From assembly GCF_001593385.1 (NCBI RefSeq), contig NZ_LUVZ01000023.1:547596-611595 (forward strand): DNA of 64,000 nt. Reading direction: 5' to 3'. This document shows, in pieces, positions 19,301 to 28,885 of the stretch. Origin of the DNA: Chryseobacterium cucumeris (GTDB lineage: Bacteria; Bacteroidota; Bacteroidia; Flavobacteriales; Weeksellaceae). The notes under the pieces are model-generated. The model searched no databases and had not been told where the DNA came from. It was given only the letters and a program-made list of their open reading frames with translations. Position 1 is the stretch's first letter; every line of letters begins with the position of its first letter. A program made the position numbers and the translations under genes.

Positions 19301-20621
19301 CCGCAGCTACTTTTGGTAGTCCTGTTTTTGACCAGTTTCTGGCTTCCTGTACCGGTTCAAACCTTGTATTCTGCATCTCCGAAGTCGGATTTTCGCAATA
19401 TAGGGTTGGTGGTAAAGTATCGTGATGTAAGGCAAGACAGGTTTTAATTAATCCAGCAATTCCGGCAGCTGGCATGGCATGTCCGATATTGGACTTTACA
19501 GATCCGATACCTGCAGCCGGAGCAGCTTCTTCTTTTCCAAAGAATTGAGCCAAGGTCTGAAGTTCTGTTTTATCTCCAAGCGGTGTTCCTGTGCCGTGAG
19601 CCTCAAGGTATCCCACTTTATTTTTATCTAAATCAGCATTGATCCAAGCCTGTTCCAACGCTTTCAGCTGACCTTTTACGGACGGGCTCATTACGCTGGT
19701 TCCGGTACCATCACTGCTTACGCCAACGCCTTTAATAACCGCATAGATCTTATCCTGATCGCGAACGGCATCTTCCAGTCTTTTTAAGACTACGAAACCA
19801 CAACCTTCTCCGATTAACAGACCATCAGCATCCATACTGAAAGGTTTGATCTGCTGCTGACGTGACATCGCTCCCAGCTGGGCAAAAATACTCCAGAAGG
19901 CAGCATTCTGTCCTGTGTGTACGCCTCCTGCGATCATGATATCGGAACGGCCTCTCTGAAGTTCCTGCACTGCATGATCTACAGCAATTAAAGCAGAGGC
20001 ACAAGCGGCATCTACAGTGAATGCAGCACCTCCCAGATTGAAACGGTTGGCGACAAGTGAAGCAACAAGATTGGGAATTAATCCCATCGCAGTATCTGCT
20101 GCAAAACGACCTTTACGTTCCTGAAATGCATGCTTTACCTTTTCAATATCGGAAGAAGAAACGTGAGGCAGTAACTCTTGTAACAATGAAGAAATCTGTT
20201 CTCCGGTTCTTACAATTTCTATAGCTCGGGTCGCACCTGGGCCTGTGTAGTTTCCTTTACCAATGATGATTCCCGTTTTATCAAGGGAAATGTTTTTCTG
20301 AAATATACCTGCATCTTCCAGTGCTTTCTGTACCAGATCAAGGGTAAGCAGATGATCAGGTTCCGTTCCTTCAACGGCTAATGGCAAAATACCAAATGCG
20401 GTAGGATCGAAAGTATAATCAGGGATAAACCCTCCACGCTGACAGTAAAAACGGTCAACGGGACTTGTGGCATCACTGAAATGAACCGGATCTATCCGAT
20501 CCGCCGGAGCGAGTTCGGTAGAATCAACTTTATTGACAATATTCTGCCAAAAAGTGTTGGCATCCTGTGCCCCGGGAAAGACACAGGATAGACCAATTAC
20601 AGCAACATCTGTTTTTTTCAT
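16368..20621 (-). CDS. PUFA-synthase-like polyketide synthase: KS-AT-DH-PPTase
   Basis: A 1417-residue megasynthase. Ketosynthase: residues about 1-460 with Cys207 (VDAACASA), His in EAHGTGTPLGD and His in NIGHAMPAAG. Acyltransferase: about 540-860 with Ser605 in GHSLGEW. Dehydratase-like hot-dog region: about 940-1200, starting ESHPYLIDHSLL with His951. C-terminus: a Sfp-type phosphopantetheinyl transferase with GIDMEL (Asp1328) and WVAKEAYGKFLG. No ACP, ketoreductase or enoylreductase is visible in this chain. The arrangement resembles the Pfa/secondary-lipid synthases more than modular PKS. It follows the 2340-residue synthase gene after 19 bases, and the two probably form one iterative enzyme that shares ACP and KR. 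The built-in PPTase would make the system self-activating. Confidence 0.88.
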   Translation of the reverse strand: MKKTDVAVIGLSCVFPGAQDANTFWQNIVNKVDSTELAPADRIDPVHFSDATSPVDRFYCQRGGFIPDYTFDPTAFGILPLAVEGTEPDHLLTLDLVQKALEDAGIFQKNISLDKTGIIIGKGNYTGPGATRAIEIVRTGEQISSLLQELLPHVSSSDIEKVKHAFQERKGRFAADTAMGLIPNLVASLVANRFNLGGAAFTVDAACASALIAVDHAVQELQRGRSDIMIAGGVHTGQNAAFWSIFAQLGAMSRQQQIKPFSMDADGLLIGEGCGFVVLKRLEDAVRDQDKIYAVIKGVGVSSDGTGTSVMSPSVKGQLKALEQAWINADLDKNKVGYLEAHGTGTPLGDKTELQTLAQFFGKEEAAPAAGIGSVKSNIGHAMPAAGIAGLIKTCLALHHDTLPPTLYCENPTSEMQNTRFEPVQEARNWSKTGLPKVAAVNAFGFGGINAHVVLEGYDMPKKDQVLILARPTHEELLSALQNNETTIGEGDFRVAIFDPTPARIEKAIKIVSKNIIWKNKQDIWYTSTPLLKDGGKVAFVFPGLDGLAKGEVETVSRYFGLSAPIETEGEGLLTDALNIFNNCSILDNSLKKLGIIPDMNAGHSLGEWLAGYSSELAEANSVKALIDVLNPETFELKDSKFIAIGAGIEVIKPFIAEILNLYVSNDNCPNQVILCGSNAALDELVPLLKAKQIFHQVLPFQSGFHSPFIADKLDVILAGMEKAQFQQTKIPLWSATTLEPYPADQAAIRKLSAEHLVEPVRFRELTDKLYEEGARVFIQVGTGGLIGFIDDTLKGKAFSTIASSVPTRSALAQLQRVVASLFVEGKTIALDFLEIQNHSKKASGKGIKLELGSPIIRNFKEVKALAQSFDTPKQYTATASAIATKSGHPLVQAFQDNVADMIRMQEEVLTLFQNRPEITIQRPAPVVQAAPKPVRSTNFTKDLYVTLESHPYLIDHSLLRQPKGWAHVADMEPVIPMTMIFEQLAEIAEAEIPGTLVHKIMNVSVFQWMNVAKPFEKTVKGEWRSPNHAYLDIENFANAEVVLKSAPVPTPNFNLSIGNLLPIERTPEEIYDMHMFHGDQYQGITEVSAVGDKGIIGKIKGNGGKGSLLDNAGQLFGLWLQLTLVKDRIAFPVKIRDIEFFGDMHDQEGIFECTCMLTELNDEFAIADIILKRDEKIWCAITGWQNRRLEIDAALWNVSMSPLHNRLSEEIAPEVFFFHQAYTRVASWDFILKRYFNQTEKQYHQQLLPNKKKNWMVSRVAVKDAVRNLLRKEKNHACFPITFEIRSDEVGKPYLISDFTDNIHISLAHKGKEAVGIARYGKSVGIDMELMEERSSGFYDMVFTDKELTLLKDRDQAEWTTRFWVAKEAYGKFLGTGLKGNPKAFEVEEIKDDHLWINNIEIKTIKHKNYIIGWTL

Positions 20622-20640
20622 ACTTTGTTTATACAGTGTT

Positions 20641-23600
20641 TTACCAATTATTTCCTGACATGATCAGCACCTGGCTTTCCGTTCCATATTTAATCTCGTT
20701 AAGGAAGATTTCTTTTCCTTCATCCAATGGGATCATGGAAATACCTCTGCGCTCGTACTCAGATTCCAGGGTGGAAGAGACCATTCCGGCACCTTTCCAT
20801 GGTCCCCAGTTGATAGAGATTACTTTTCCTTTTAACCTTTTGTTTAAAGCATTAGCGTAATCATCCAGTACACTGTTGGCTGCGGCATAATCTGTCTGAC
20901 CTTTGTTACCGTATACGGAAGCAATACTTGAGAATAATACTACAAACTGACAGTCTGAACGAAGCTGTTCTGCCAATACACGAAGCGGTTTTACTTTGGT
21001 ATCAAATACACGTCCGAAGGAGCTTGTCGTCTTTTGTTTGAATAATTTATCTTCTAAAAGACCTGCTCCGTGGATGACTCCATCCAGACGGTTGTATTTC
21101 TCATAAATACTGCTGATCAGATTGCTTAAACCTTCTTCGTCACAAAGATCCAGTGATTGGTAAATGATGGTATTTCCAAGGTTTTCCATGTCACGGATAG
21201 TACGCAGGATCTGATTATTTTTGAAAATCTTCGTCGTTTCTTTTTCTATTTCTGCAGGAGAAGTGAATTGACCAGACTTGATCAGGAAACTTCTAATTTC
21301 TTCTTTGGTTTTCATCCCCTCAAAGTCTTTAGCCGAAAGCTCATTTCTCGGGTCTGCCGATCTTCCTACCAGAATATAGGTGCAAGGATAAGCCTGAGAC
21401 ATATGTTTTACCAATTCAGCAGTGATTCCCTGTGCGCCTCCCAATACCAATACCACAGATTTTTGATCTAGCTGGATATGGGCCTCATGTAAACTCGTGG
21501 ATAATGGAGAAGGAATGATGTCTACCTGGTGTCTCTGATCATTTTTATAAATCACTTCAGCAGGTTTATCGTTGGTAAGGATCTCTTTCAATGTAATTTC
21601 AGCAATCTGATCTACTTCCTGAGGGGTGCTCAGGCTGATGAGTCTGCATGTTGTATTATCAAATTCTCTGGCTAAACTTTTGAAAAGTCCCGGATATCCC
21701 TGATGATGACGTAATATACTTGCATCTGTAATTTCCTGAATATGTGCAGGAATATCAGAAATAAGATATACCCATTTTGCTTTATCAAAATCCAGTTTCT
21801 TGATCAGATCTACATGATCGATAATACTTGGTTTATCAACGGCAGAGAATAGGTCTAACATAATTAATCCGTCGATATTTGAAAGATCTTTATCCGTATC
21901 TACTATTTCTACGATAGCTCCATGTTTTTCCAGAGTTTCTTTGATCGCAGAAGTTTGTTTGCTGTCATCCTGTGTAATGGCAAAACGTTTTCCCTGCAAT
22001 ACTTCAGTATTTTGTACTTTAGAAGCATCGGTAGGAGTGATGTCAAAACGAAGACGTGACAATACATTTTGAGTTGGCTCTGTAGTATTTTCTTCTTTCG
22101 CTTCCGGAGCTGCTTCGTTGGTTTCCCCATTCATTTCGCTGATCCAGCTTGCCAGGCCACGAAGGGTTTTAATGGCTGCCAGTTTTTCCATCACATCATC
22201 AGCCTGTTCAAGGTTTTGACCAAATCCGATCTTAGTTTTAAGATCACCGATGATTTCCATACGTTTGATGGAATCTATGCTTAAATCTGCTTCCAGATCA
22301 AGATCAAGCCCCAGCATTTCTTTTGGATATCCTGTTTTTTCGCTCACGATATTCAAAATGGCATTTTGAAGGTCCTCCAGTGAGAATGCCGGCTGAGCCT
22401 GTGGTTTTGAAGGCGCTGATTCGGCCGCAGATCCATTTTTTTCTGTCGCAGCAGTTGTTTCAGCACCTGAGAATTCAGTAAGCCATGAAACTAATCCGCT
22501 TAATGTTTTTATGCCTGCCAGCTGTTCCATAACGGTGTCTTCGCTGGTGTTTCCGTTGCCCAGAGTTCCCAATTCGTTACGAAGTGTTCCGATGATCTCA
22601 ACTCTTTTGATAGAGTCGATACTTAAATCCGCTTCCAGGTCCATTTCCATACCCAGCATTTCCTGAGGGTATCCTGTTTTGTCACTTACTACCTGTAGTA
22701 ATAGGGATTTAATATCTCTTGACGGAGCTTGTTTTACAGGAGCTACAGCTACAGGTTGCTGATGAACTGGCTGAACAGGAATCGTAGATATAGGTTGGTG
22801 TGCAGCAGCCGGTGCTGGTGAATGGTATACAGGAGCAGGGAACGCCTGAGGATTCTGTCCCATAAAGGAAAGCATCACATCGCGTTGTGCCTGTATCATT
22901 AATTTCATGCTGTTCAAATATTCCTGCAACATGCGTTCAGCAGTAGACTGGGCTTCCGTTCCGGGTGCCTGTGGATTATTAGTAAAATTGTTCATGGGAA
23001 TTGGGTTTATAAGTGGTAATGCACCATTAGATGGCAGATTACCGGTAGTTGGGTGGGCAGTTTGCCCGTTAACACGCCAGATAGCAGGGCTTTTCTTGTA
23101 AAGCTCAGGTTGGTTAAGATCAATAATCGTAACACTTCTGCCGTCAAAAAGTTTATCAATGTTAAAGCTTCTGCCTGTTCCTAAATATTGTGCCAGCATG
23201 CAAAGCAGATGGCTGAATTTATTACGGCTGTTGTCTTCAACATATAGGGTGAGCTGATCTTTTTCAAGACAGGATTTGGTTAATCCGGTAAGTACTTTTC
23301 CCGGTCCTACTTCGATGAATATTCTTGCACCGTCATTGTACATGGCCTGAAGCTGTTCTACAAATCTTACAGGCTGTACCAGATGATCAGTAAGTCTTTC
23401 TTTTATTTCTGATGGATTCGTTGGATATACTTCTGCAGTGGTATTAGACCAAACAGGAATCTGCATTTCCTGGAAAGGAACACCTTTTAAGACTTCAGCG
23501 TATAAACCTTTGGATTTCGCTAGTAATGGACTGTGGAATGCACAGGCAACTTCCAGTTTTTTAGCAGAAATACCTTCCTGTTTAAGCACTTCCAGCAGTT

Positions 23601-26600
23601 TATTGATAGCTTCCGTACTTCCAGCAATCACACATTGAGTCGGAGCGTTGAAATTCACAGGATAGCATCCTTCAACTTTAGCAATAATAGGTTGTAAACG
23701 TTCTGCAGTAGCACTTGCTGCCAACATTGAACCCGGATCTCCACCTTCTACTGAATCTAAGATAGATTGAGCTCTCTTAACACTTAGGTCCACCAGTTTA
23801 TCCTCTCCAAATACTCCAGCAAAGCATAAAGCCGGAATTTCACCATAGCTGTGGCCTGCCAGCATATCAGGGATAATACCTAATGATTCTAGGAATTTTG
23901 CCAATGCAAGGTCTACAATTCCTAAAAGCGGTTGTGCTAAACGGGTATCTTTAATGGTTTCTTTCTGTTGTTTTAAATCAGCTTCGTTAAAGGTTTTAGA
24001 GGGGAAAACTACTTTTTCAAGTTCAGGATATTCATCAATAATCTTACGCATAGCCGGGAAAACTACAAATAAGTCACGAGCCATATTGATTCTCTGGCTG
24101 CCCTGTCCCGGGAAGGTGAATGCTACTTTACCTTCTTTTTTATTCACGGTGAAAGTATCTTTTGTCTCAATCCCTAGCAGTACTAACTCAAGCTTCATCA
24201 TCAGGTCTTCAGCGGTGTCTGCGACAATACTGAACTGGATTGGTTTTTCTGAGCTGATGCTTAAACTGTAAGCAATATCTTTTAATGGAATACCATCATT
24301 AATTTCTAATAATACCTTAACCTGGCTTGACTGTCCTTTCGCTTCTTCATAGGTATCTCCGCGGAAGACAAACAATTCTGAAGGCCACGACTGCATGGCA
24401 ATTGAATTGTCCTGTTTAGGATGGTTCGCAATAACGGTATGGAAATTCGTTCCCCCAAATCCGAAAGCACTGATTCCTGCATAACGGTTTTTCTCTGCCC
24501 ATAATCCACTTTCAGCATGGAATGCAAACGGACTGGTTTCTGCGTTATAATAAGCATTTGGCTGCTGAAGATGAAGGGTAGGTGGCTTTACACCATGATA
24601 AACTGCAAGGGAAGCCTTGATCAATCCTGCTAATCCTGCCGCACATTTTGTATGGCCGATCTGTGTTTTCACGGAACCTAAATGCGTCTGTCCTGGTAAA
24701 GCTCCTGAGCGACTGAATAAATTAGTCAGTGCACTTAATTCAGTTTTGTCACCTACTACCGTTCCTGTACCATGCGCTTCTACAAGGCCTACAGAAGCAG
24801 GACTGATCCCAGCCTGGGAATAAGCACGTTCCAGAGCTCTTACCTGACCTATTTTTCTAGGAGCAGTCAATCCAAGGGCTTTTCCGTCGCTGGATCCTCC
24901 AACTCCTTTGATTACTGAATAAATACGGTCACCATCACGTACAGCATCTTCGTATCTTTTTAAAACAAGGATAGCGATACCTTCTCCAAGAGCAATACCG
25001 TCTGCGTCATCATCAAATGTAGCACATCTTCCTTTTCTGGATAGGGCATGCGTGCTCGAGAACATCAGGTAATCGTTAATTCCATTGTGTAAATCTGCTC
25101 CTCCGGCAAGAACCATATCAGATTTTCCTAATACAAGTTCCTGACATGCCAGATCAATGGCTGCCAAAGAAGAAGCACATGCTGCATCTACCGTAAAGTT
25201 TCTTCCACCAAGGTCTAATCTGTTCGTAATCCTACCTGCGATTACATTTGCCAGAATACCCGGGAAAGAATCTTCAGTAGTATGTGGGAAGGCTTCTTTT
25301 ACTTCTTCATGAAGTTCTCCGAAAACCTGCTTATAATATCCTCTGAAACTATAGCTGTTGGCCAGGTCATTACCTCCTTCAGCACCTATAATGACAGAAA
25401 TGTTTTCTCTGTTGATGTGTTTTTCTCCATATCCAGCATCTTCCATGGCACGCTTGGCAACCAATAAGGTTAACAACTGTGTAGGTTCAATAGCAGCAAG
25501 GGATTGTGGCGGAATTCCAAATGCCAATGGATCGAAATCGATTTTAGGAATAAATCCTCCCCATTTGGAATGGGATACATCCGGTTCGTTGGAATCCGGC
25601 TTATAATAAAGTTCTTTATTCCATCTTTCATCCGGTACTTCGGTAACACTGTCTTTTCCTAAAATGATATTTCTCCAGTATTCATCAAGGTTTTTAGCTC
25701 CCGGGAAAATACATTCCATTCCTACGATAGCGATGTCCAGCGGTTTTTCCGTAGAAACGGGTTCTTCCGGTAATGCCGCCTCCTGAATATGTTTGTAATT
25801 ATCTACAACACTTTGATGAAGAGCAGCCAATGAGATCACACGATTCTGCATGGTGGCTACCTGTCCGATCATATACATTCCTAAGTCCAGTTGGTCATCT
25901 TTAGGAATGTTGACCAATTTATCACCCTGACGTTCTATACCTTTAGCCGCAATACGTAAACGGCCTACATTCAATTTTTCAAGTTGTTCCCATACCTGCT
26001 TTTTATCCATTCCGGCAGCAAGAAGTTTTGCCTTTTCGGTATTGAAATGGTGGGCAAAAGCTGTATTTAAACAACGGGTTTCATGTCCGGGAGCTGTTTC
26101 CAGTAAAACGGTATCCTTCGCCTGCATTGCCTGAGATTGGAATTCTTCCTGAATAGCTCCGGTTTGTACAGCTTCGTGGGTATACAGATACGCTGTGCCC
26201 ATCAATACCCCGATTTTTACTCCTCTTGCAGCCAATGGTGCAGCCATGATTGAAACAAATGCCGTTGAAAAAGCGTTATGAATTCCTCCCGCAAAAAAGA
26301 CACTGATGTTTTCAGGATGATCTTCTTTTAAAATACGTTCAATTTGTTTTTCCCAAAGAACTGTACTGGACAGGGGGCCTACGTGACCTCCACACTCTCG
26401 TCCTTCAAAAATGAAGTTTTTAGCTCCTTCTTTCAGAAAAATATCCAGAAGGGCAGGGGAAGGAACGTGTAAAAATGATTTAATTCCTGCTTTTTCAAAT
26501 ACTTTAGCCTGTGCAGGTCTTCCTCCGGCTATCAAAACTACAGGAGGTTTTGCTTCTAATATATAGGATGTCTGTTCATCTCTTAATTCCTGTGGAGCAA

Positions 26601-27663
26601 ATCCTAAAATTCCCACACCCCATGTTTTTTCACCAGCCAGTTTTTTGGTATCCATTACCAAAGATTTTGCAGACTCTCCTTTCAATAAGGATAAAGCAAC
26701 AAAAGGTAAGGCTCCTGCATCTGCTACTGCGTTGGCAAAGGAAGGAACATCACTCACACGGGTCATTGGGCCTTGGGCGATAGGATAACTCAAGCCCAGT
26801 TCCTGTGCTAAAGAGTTGTGTTTATCAATTACTTTAAGTGCTTTGGCTTGTTTCAGGTGTCCATAGATGGCTTCTTTGAAACCGAAAATAAGTTTTTTCA
26901 GTGTTTTGAAGTCTTCATACAGATCCGTTGCTAATGAAATATCTTGTCCCATAGGGATATAGCATGTACTAAGGTCGAAACCTGTAAAGTGTTGTTTCAG
27001 ATCTTCAGCGGTTGCATTTTCAGGTAAAGCAGGTGAGTTAGGTCTTACCAATACACGATGGTTAGCAATCACCTTAGTTTCTGTACCATTCAGTTTTGAG
27101 CATACTTCTTTCAGATCCTTAGGAACTGAACTTTCCGGGAACAACGCCAATTGGCTGTCCAGAACAATTCCTGTTGCTCCCAAAGCTTTTGATGCGGCGG
27201 CAGTATGGAGACCAATTCCTCCCTGTATCCACACCGGAATCCTCTGGATTTCTTTGATCACACGCTGGAATAATACAAACGTGGATTCATAGCCTACTAA
27301 TCCACCGGCTTCATTTCCTTTGATAATGATTCCTTGTGCCCCTGATTCTTCAGCTTGTCTGGCCTCTTCCAAACTGGTTACCTGATAAATAGCAGGTACA
27401 TTGAATGGTGTGGACATTCCGAACGGAAGGATCGCAAATCTTACTTTTTCCGGAATCTGCAGAGTGGTGAAATTGTCGTTAGAAAAATAAATACCATACG
27501 ATGGTACGTCTATCTCGTCAAGTTGATGTAACGCTTCCTGGGCTTTCATTAGCTCATTTCCTAAACTTAGTACGGGGAACGCACCCGCCTGGTGCAATCG
27601 GGATATAAGGTTAACGTCCGGCTTTTCAAAAGGCGTCAGTCCAATAATGGTTAATTTTTTCAT
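20641..27663 (-). CDS. PUFA-synthase-like polyketide synthase: NPD-NPD-KS-AT-ACP-ACP-KR
   Basis: A 2340-residue megasynthase. Residues about 1-260 and 275-620 are two nitronate-monooxygenase/PfaD-like TIM barrels (GIIIKGNEAGG and GRECGGHVG are their flavin/substrate loops). KS: about 643-1070, Cys829 in VDAACASS, His in EAHGTGTVVGD and GHTKCAAG. AT: about 1185-1490, Ser1272 in GHSYGE. Two tandem ACPs with LSIDSIKR motifs, Ser1684 and Ser1798. KR: about 2000-2340 with GGAQGITAE. In PUFA synthases the PfaD barrel is the enoylreductase and tandem ACPs raise output; here the barrel is fused at the N-terminus and doubled. It is the first gene of the operon. The product is likely a reduced fatty or polyketide chain; chain length cannot be read. 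Confidence 0.9.
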   Translation of the reverse strand: MKKLTIIGLTPFEKPDVNLISRLHQAGAFPVLSLGNELMKAQEALHQLDEIDVPSYGIYFSNDNFTTLQIPEKVRFAILPFGMSTPFNVPAIYQVTSLEEARQAEESGAQGIIIKGNEAGGLVGYESTFVLFQRVIKEIQRIPVWIQGGIGLHTAAASKALGATGIVLDSQLALFPESSVPKDLKEVCSKLNGTETKVIANHRVLVRPNSPALPENATAEDLKQHFTGFDLSTCYIPMGQDISLATDLYEDFKTLKKLIFGFKEAIYGHLKQAKALKVIDKHNSLAQELGLSYPIAQGPMTRVSDVPSFANAVADAGALPFVALSLLKGESAKSLVMDTKKLAGEKTWGVGILGFAPQELRDEQTSYILEAKPPVVLIAGGRPAQAKVFEKAGIKSFLHVPSPALLDIFLKEGAKNFIFEGRECGGHVGPLSSTVLWEKQIERILKEDHPENISVFFAGGIHNAFSTAFVSIMAAPLAARGVKIGVLMGTAYLYTHEAVQTGAIQEEFQSQAMQAKDTVLLETAPGHETRCLNTAFAHHFNTEKAKLLAAGMDKKQVWEQLEKLNVGRLRIAAKGIERQGDKLVNIPKDDQLDLGMYMIGQVATMQNRVISLAALHQSVVDNYKHIQEAALPEEPVSTEKPLDIAIVGMECIFPGAKNLDEYWRNIILGKDSVTEVPDERWNKELYYKPDSNEPDVSHSKWGGFIPKIDFDPLAFGIPPQSLAAIEPTQLLTLLVAKRAMEDAGYGEKHINRENISVIIGAEGGNDLANSYSFRGYYKQVFGELHEEVKEAFPHTTEDSFPGILANVIAGRITNRLDLGGRNFTVDAACASSLAAIDLACQELVLGKSDMVLAGGADLHNGINDYLMFSSTHALSRKGRCATFDDDADGIALGEGIAILVLKRYEDAVRDGDRIYSVIKGVGGSSDGKALGLTAPRKIGQVRALERAYSQAGISPASVGLVEAHGTGTVVGDKTELSALTNLFSRSGALPGQTHLGSVKTQIGHTKCAAGLAGLIKASLAVYHGVKPPTLHLQQPNAYYNAETSPFAFHAESGLWAEKNRYAGISAFGFGGTNFHTVIANHPKQDNSIAMQSWPSELFVFRGDTYEEAKGQSSQVKVLLEINDGIPLKDIAYSLSISSEKPIQFSIVADTAEDLMMKLELVLLGIETKDTFTVNKKEGKVAFTFPGQGSQRINMARDLFVVFPAMRKIIDEYPELEKVVFPSKTFNEADLKQQKETIKDTRLAQPLLGIVDLALAKFLESLGIIPDMLAGHSYGEIPALCFAGVFGEDKLVDLSVKRAQSILDSVEGGDPGSMLAASATAERLQPIIAKVEGCYPVNFNAPTQCVIAGSTEAINKLLEVLKQEGISAKKLEVACAFHSPLLAKSKGLYAEVLKGVPFQEMQIPVWSNTTAEVYPTNPSEIKERLTDHLVQPVRFVEQLQAMYNDGARIFIEVGPGKVLTGLTKSCLEKDQLTLYVEDNSRNKFSHLLCMLAQYLGTGRSFNIDKLFDGRSVTIIDLNQPELYKKSPAIWRVNGQTAHPTTGNLPSNGALPLINPIPMNNFTNNPQAPGTEAQSTAERMLQEYLNSMKLMIQAQRDVMLSFMGQNPQAFPAPVYHSPAPAAAHQPISTIPVQPVHQQPVAVAPVKQAPSRDIKSLLLQVVSDKTGYPQEMLGMEMDLEADLSIDSIKRVEIIGTLRNELGTLGNGNTSEDTVMEQLAGIKTLSGLVSWLTEFSGAETTAATEKNGSAAESAPSKPQAQPAFSLEDLQNAILNIVSEKTGYPKEMLGLDLDLEADLSIDSIKRMEIIGDLKTKIGFGQNLEQADDVMEKLAAIKTLRGLASWISEMNGETNEAAPEAKEENTTEPTQNVLSRLRFDITPTDASKVQNTEVLQGKRFAITQDDSKQTSAIKETLEKHGAIVEIVDTDKDLSNIDGLIMLDLFSAVDKPSIIDHVDLIKKLDFDKAKWVYLISDIPAHIQEITDASILRHHQGYPGLFKSLAREFDNTTCRLISLSTPQEVDQIAEITLKEILTNDKPAEVIYKNDQRHQVDIIPSPLSTSLHEAHIQLDQKSVVLVLGGAQGITAELVKHMSQAYPCTYILVGRSADPRNELSAKDFEGMKTKEEIRSFLIKSGQFTSPAEIEKETTKIFKNNQILRTIRDMENLGNTIIYQSLDLCDEEGLSNLISSIYEKYNRLDGVIHGAGLLEDKLFKQKTTSSFGRVFDTKVKPLRVLAEQLRSDCQFVVLFSSIASVYGNKGQTDYAAANSVLDDYANALNKRLKGKVISINWGPWKGAGMVSSTLESEYERRGISMIPLDEGKEIFLNEIKYGTESQVLIMSGNNW

Positions 27664-27744
27664 GGCGTGTTAATTGAATTATTGAATGATAGCAAGAGTT
27701 TCATAACAGAATGCAAGGTCTTTCGCTAAGACCATTACTTTTTG

Positions 27745-27903
27745 CTATGATATAGTAAAAATTGTTTTTGTTAAATCGTTAACAATATGTATTGTTTTAT
27801 GGTAATTATTTAATAATCTATCGTTTGTTGATAGATTTTGGATTGTAGTAATTATATCCGACTTTTCAAAGGGCATCAGCCTGATTTTGGTCAAGTTTTT
27901 CAT
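27745..27903 (-). CDS. Short upstream ORF resembling the start of the synthase gene
   Basis: A 52-codon frame ends 82 bases before the synthase start. Its first 16 residues, MKNLTKIRLMPFEKSD, match MKKLTIIGLTPFEKPD of the synthase at ten or eleven positions, and the surrounding DNA is similar as well. After that the similarity stops. It may be a leftover of a 5' duplication, or a translated leader that controls the operon. Nothing shows that it is expressed. Confidence 0.45.
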   Translation of the reverse strand: MKNLTKIRLMPFEKSDIITTIQNLSTNDRLLNNYHKTIHIVNDLTKTIFTIS

Positions 27904-28885
27904 AGCATTTACGGTATAGAAATAGTTAATGATATCTCATAGCAAAACACTAATGTTATTCATATAAATAACAATTTTCTGTTATGAGGAAATAAAAATA
28001 ATAAAACAATCATATATCTTCAATTATAAACGCTATTTGATAATGATTTTTTAATATGAAAATATCAATTGTTCAAATGCTATTAAAGTATATTTATTGT
28101 TTCCTTATTCTTAGAAACATGGCCGGTACAATCTTATAAATTTTAACTATAAATGGTTATAGTTAAAAAAATGTTAAGCAAATATAGGAATAAAAAATAA
28201 AATATTTCAAAAACAAGAGATTTGTTTTTAGGTATATTACAAAAAGATAATATACAATGAATACGGTTCTGAAATGTTAGAATTACCTTTATCAATCTGA
28301 TAAAATGACAAAGCGAATTTAAATAAAATTAATCAATATATTGTGATTTAATTTGAATTATTTATGAACTTTTTCTATCTTTTTGATAAATAAATAGATA
28401 GGTATTTTTAAGAATAATTTAAATATCTTTCCGAAATTCATAAAAAAAGTAAATATAAAAGGTGGGTGTTTTTTTAATTTTTAAGGTAAAAGATCTGTTT
28501 ATTAATGTGTTATGTCTATGGGTAATCTTTCTGGGATTTAATAAAACAATTGCTTTTTATTGTATTTTATGATTTTTATATAAAACTTTTGTATTTTTGT
28601 ACTCCTAAAAACTCAATCATAATTTGATTTGATGAAATTATGATTTATACATGCCTGTGTTTGTAATAGTAAGCTCGTTTTCTCTTGTTTTTGCAATTAT
28701 GATGATTTAACGGGTTTCTAATCTTATCCATACTCAATTCGTATTGACTTCCTTTTCAGAAATTGGCCAATTTCCGGTTGATCTTGAATAACTGTAGTCA
28801 GATTCAAGAGATCTGACTTTTGGGGTGCGTCATACAGAAATTTGTTTTTGGATTTAAAAAATACAACAAAAGAAAACAGGTATAT
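27904..28885. other. Long AT-rich divergent control region
   Basis: Nearly 1 kb without a credible gene lies between the synthase operon on the minus strand and the hydrolase gene on the plus strand. The DNA is very AT-rich. It should hold the divergent promoters. A TATTTTTG box is seen near the hydrolase side; I see no clear full promoter for the synthase operon. Confidence 0.5.
28592..28599 (+). promoter_or_regulatory. Candidate -7 box for the hydrolase gene
   Basis: TATTTTTG matches the Bacteroidota -7 element TAnnTTTG and is followed by a GTACTCC start-like region. It lies almost 300 bases before the start codon, and a correctly spaced TTTG box is not evident, so the call is weak. Confidence 0.3.

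Noticed and set aside
16368..27663. Opposite-strand and out-of-frame frames of 60-105 codons within the synthase genes
   Set aside because: All are covered by strongly conserved catalytic domains on the other strand; none has a plausible product.
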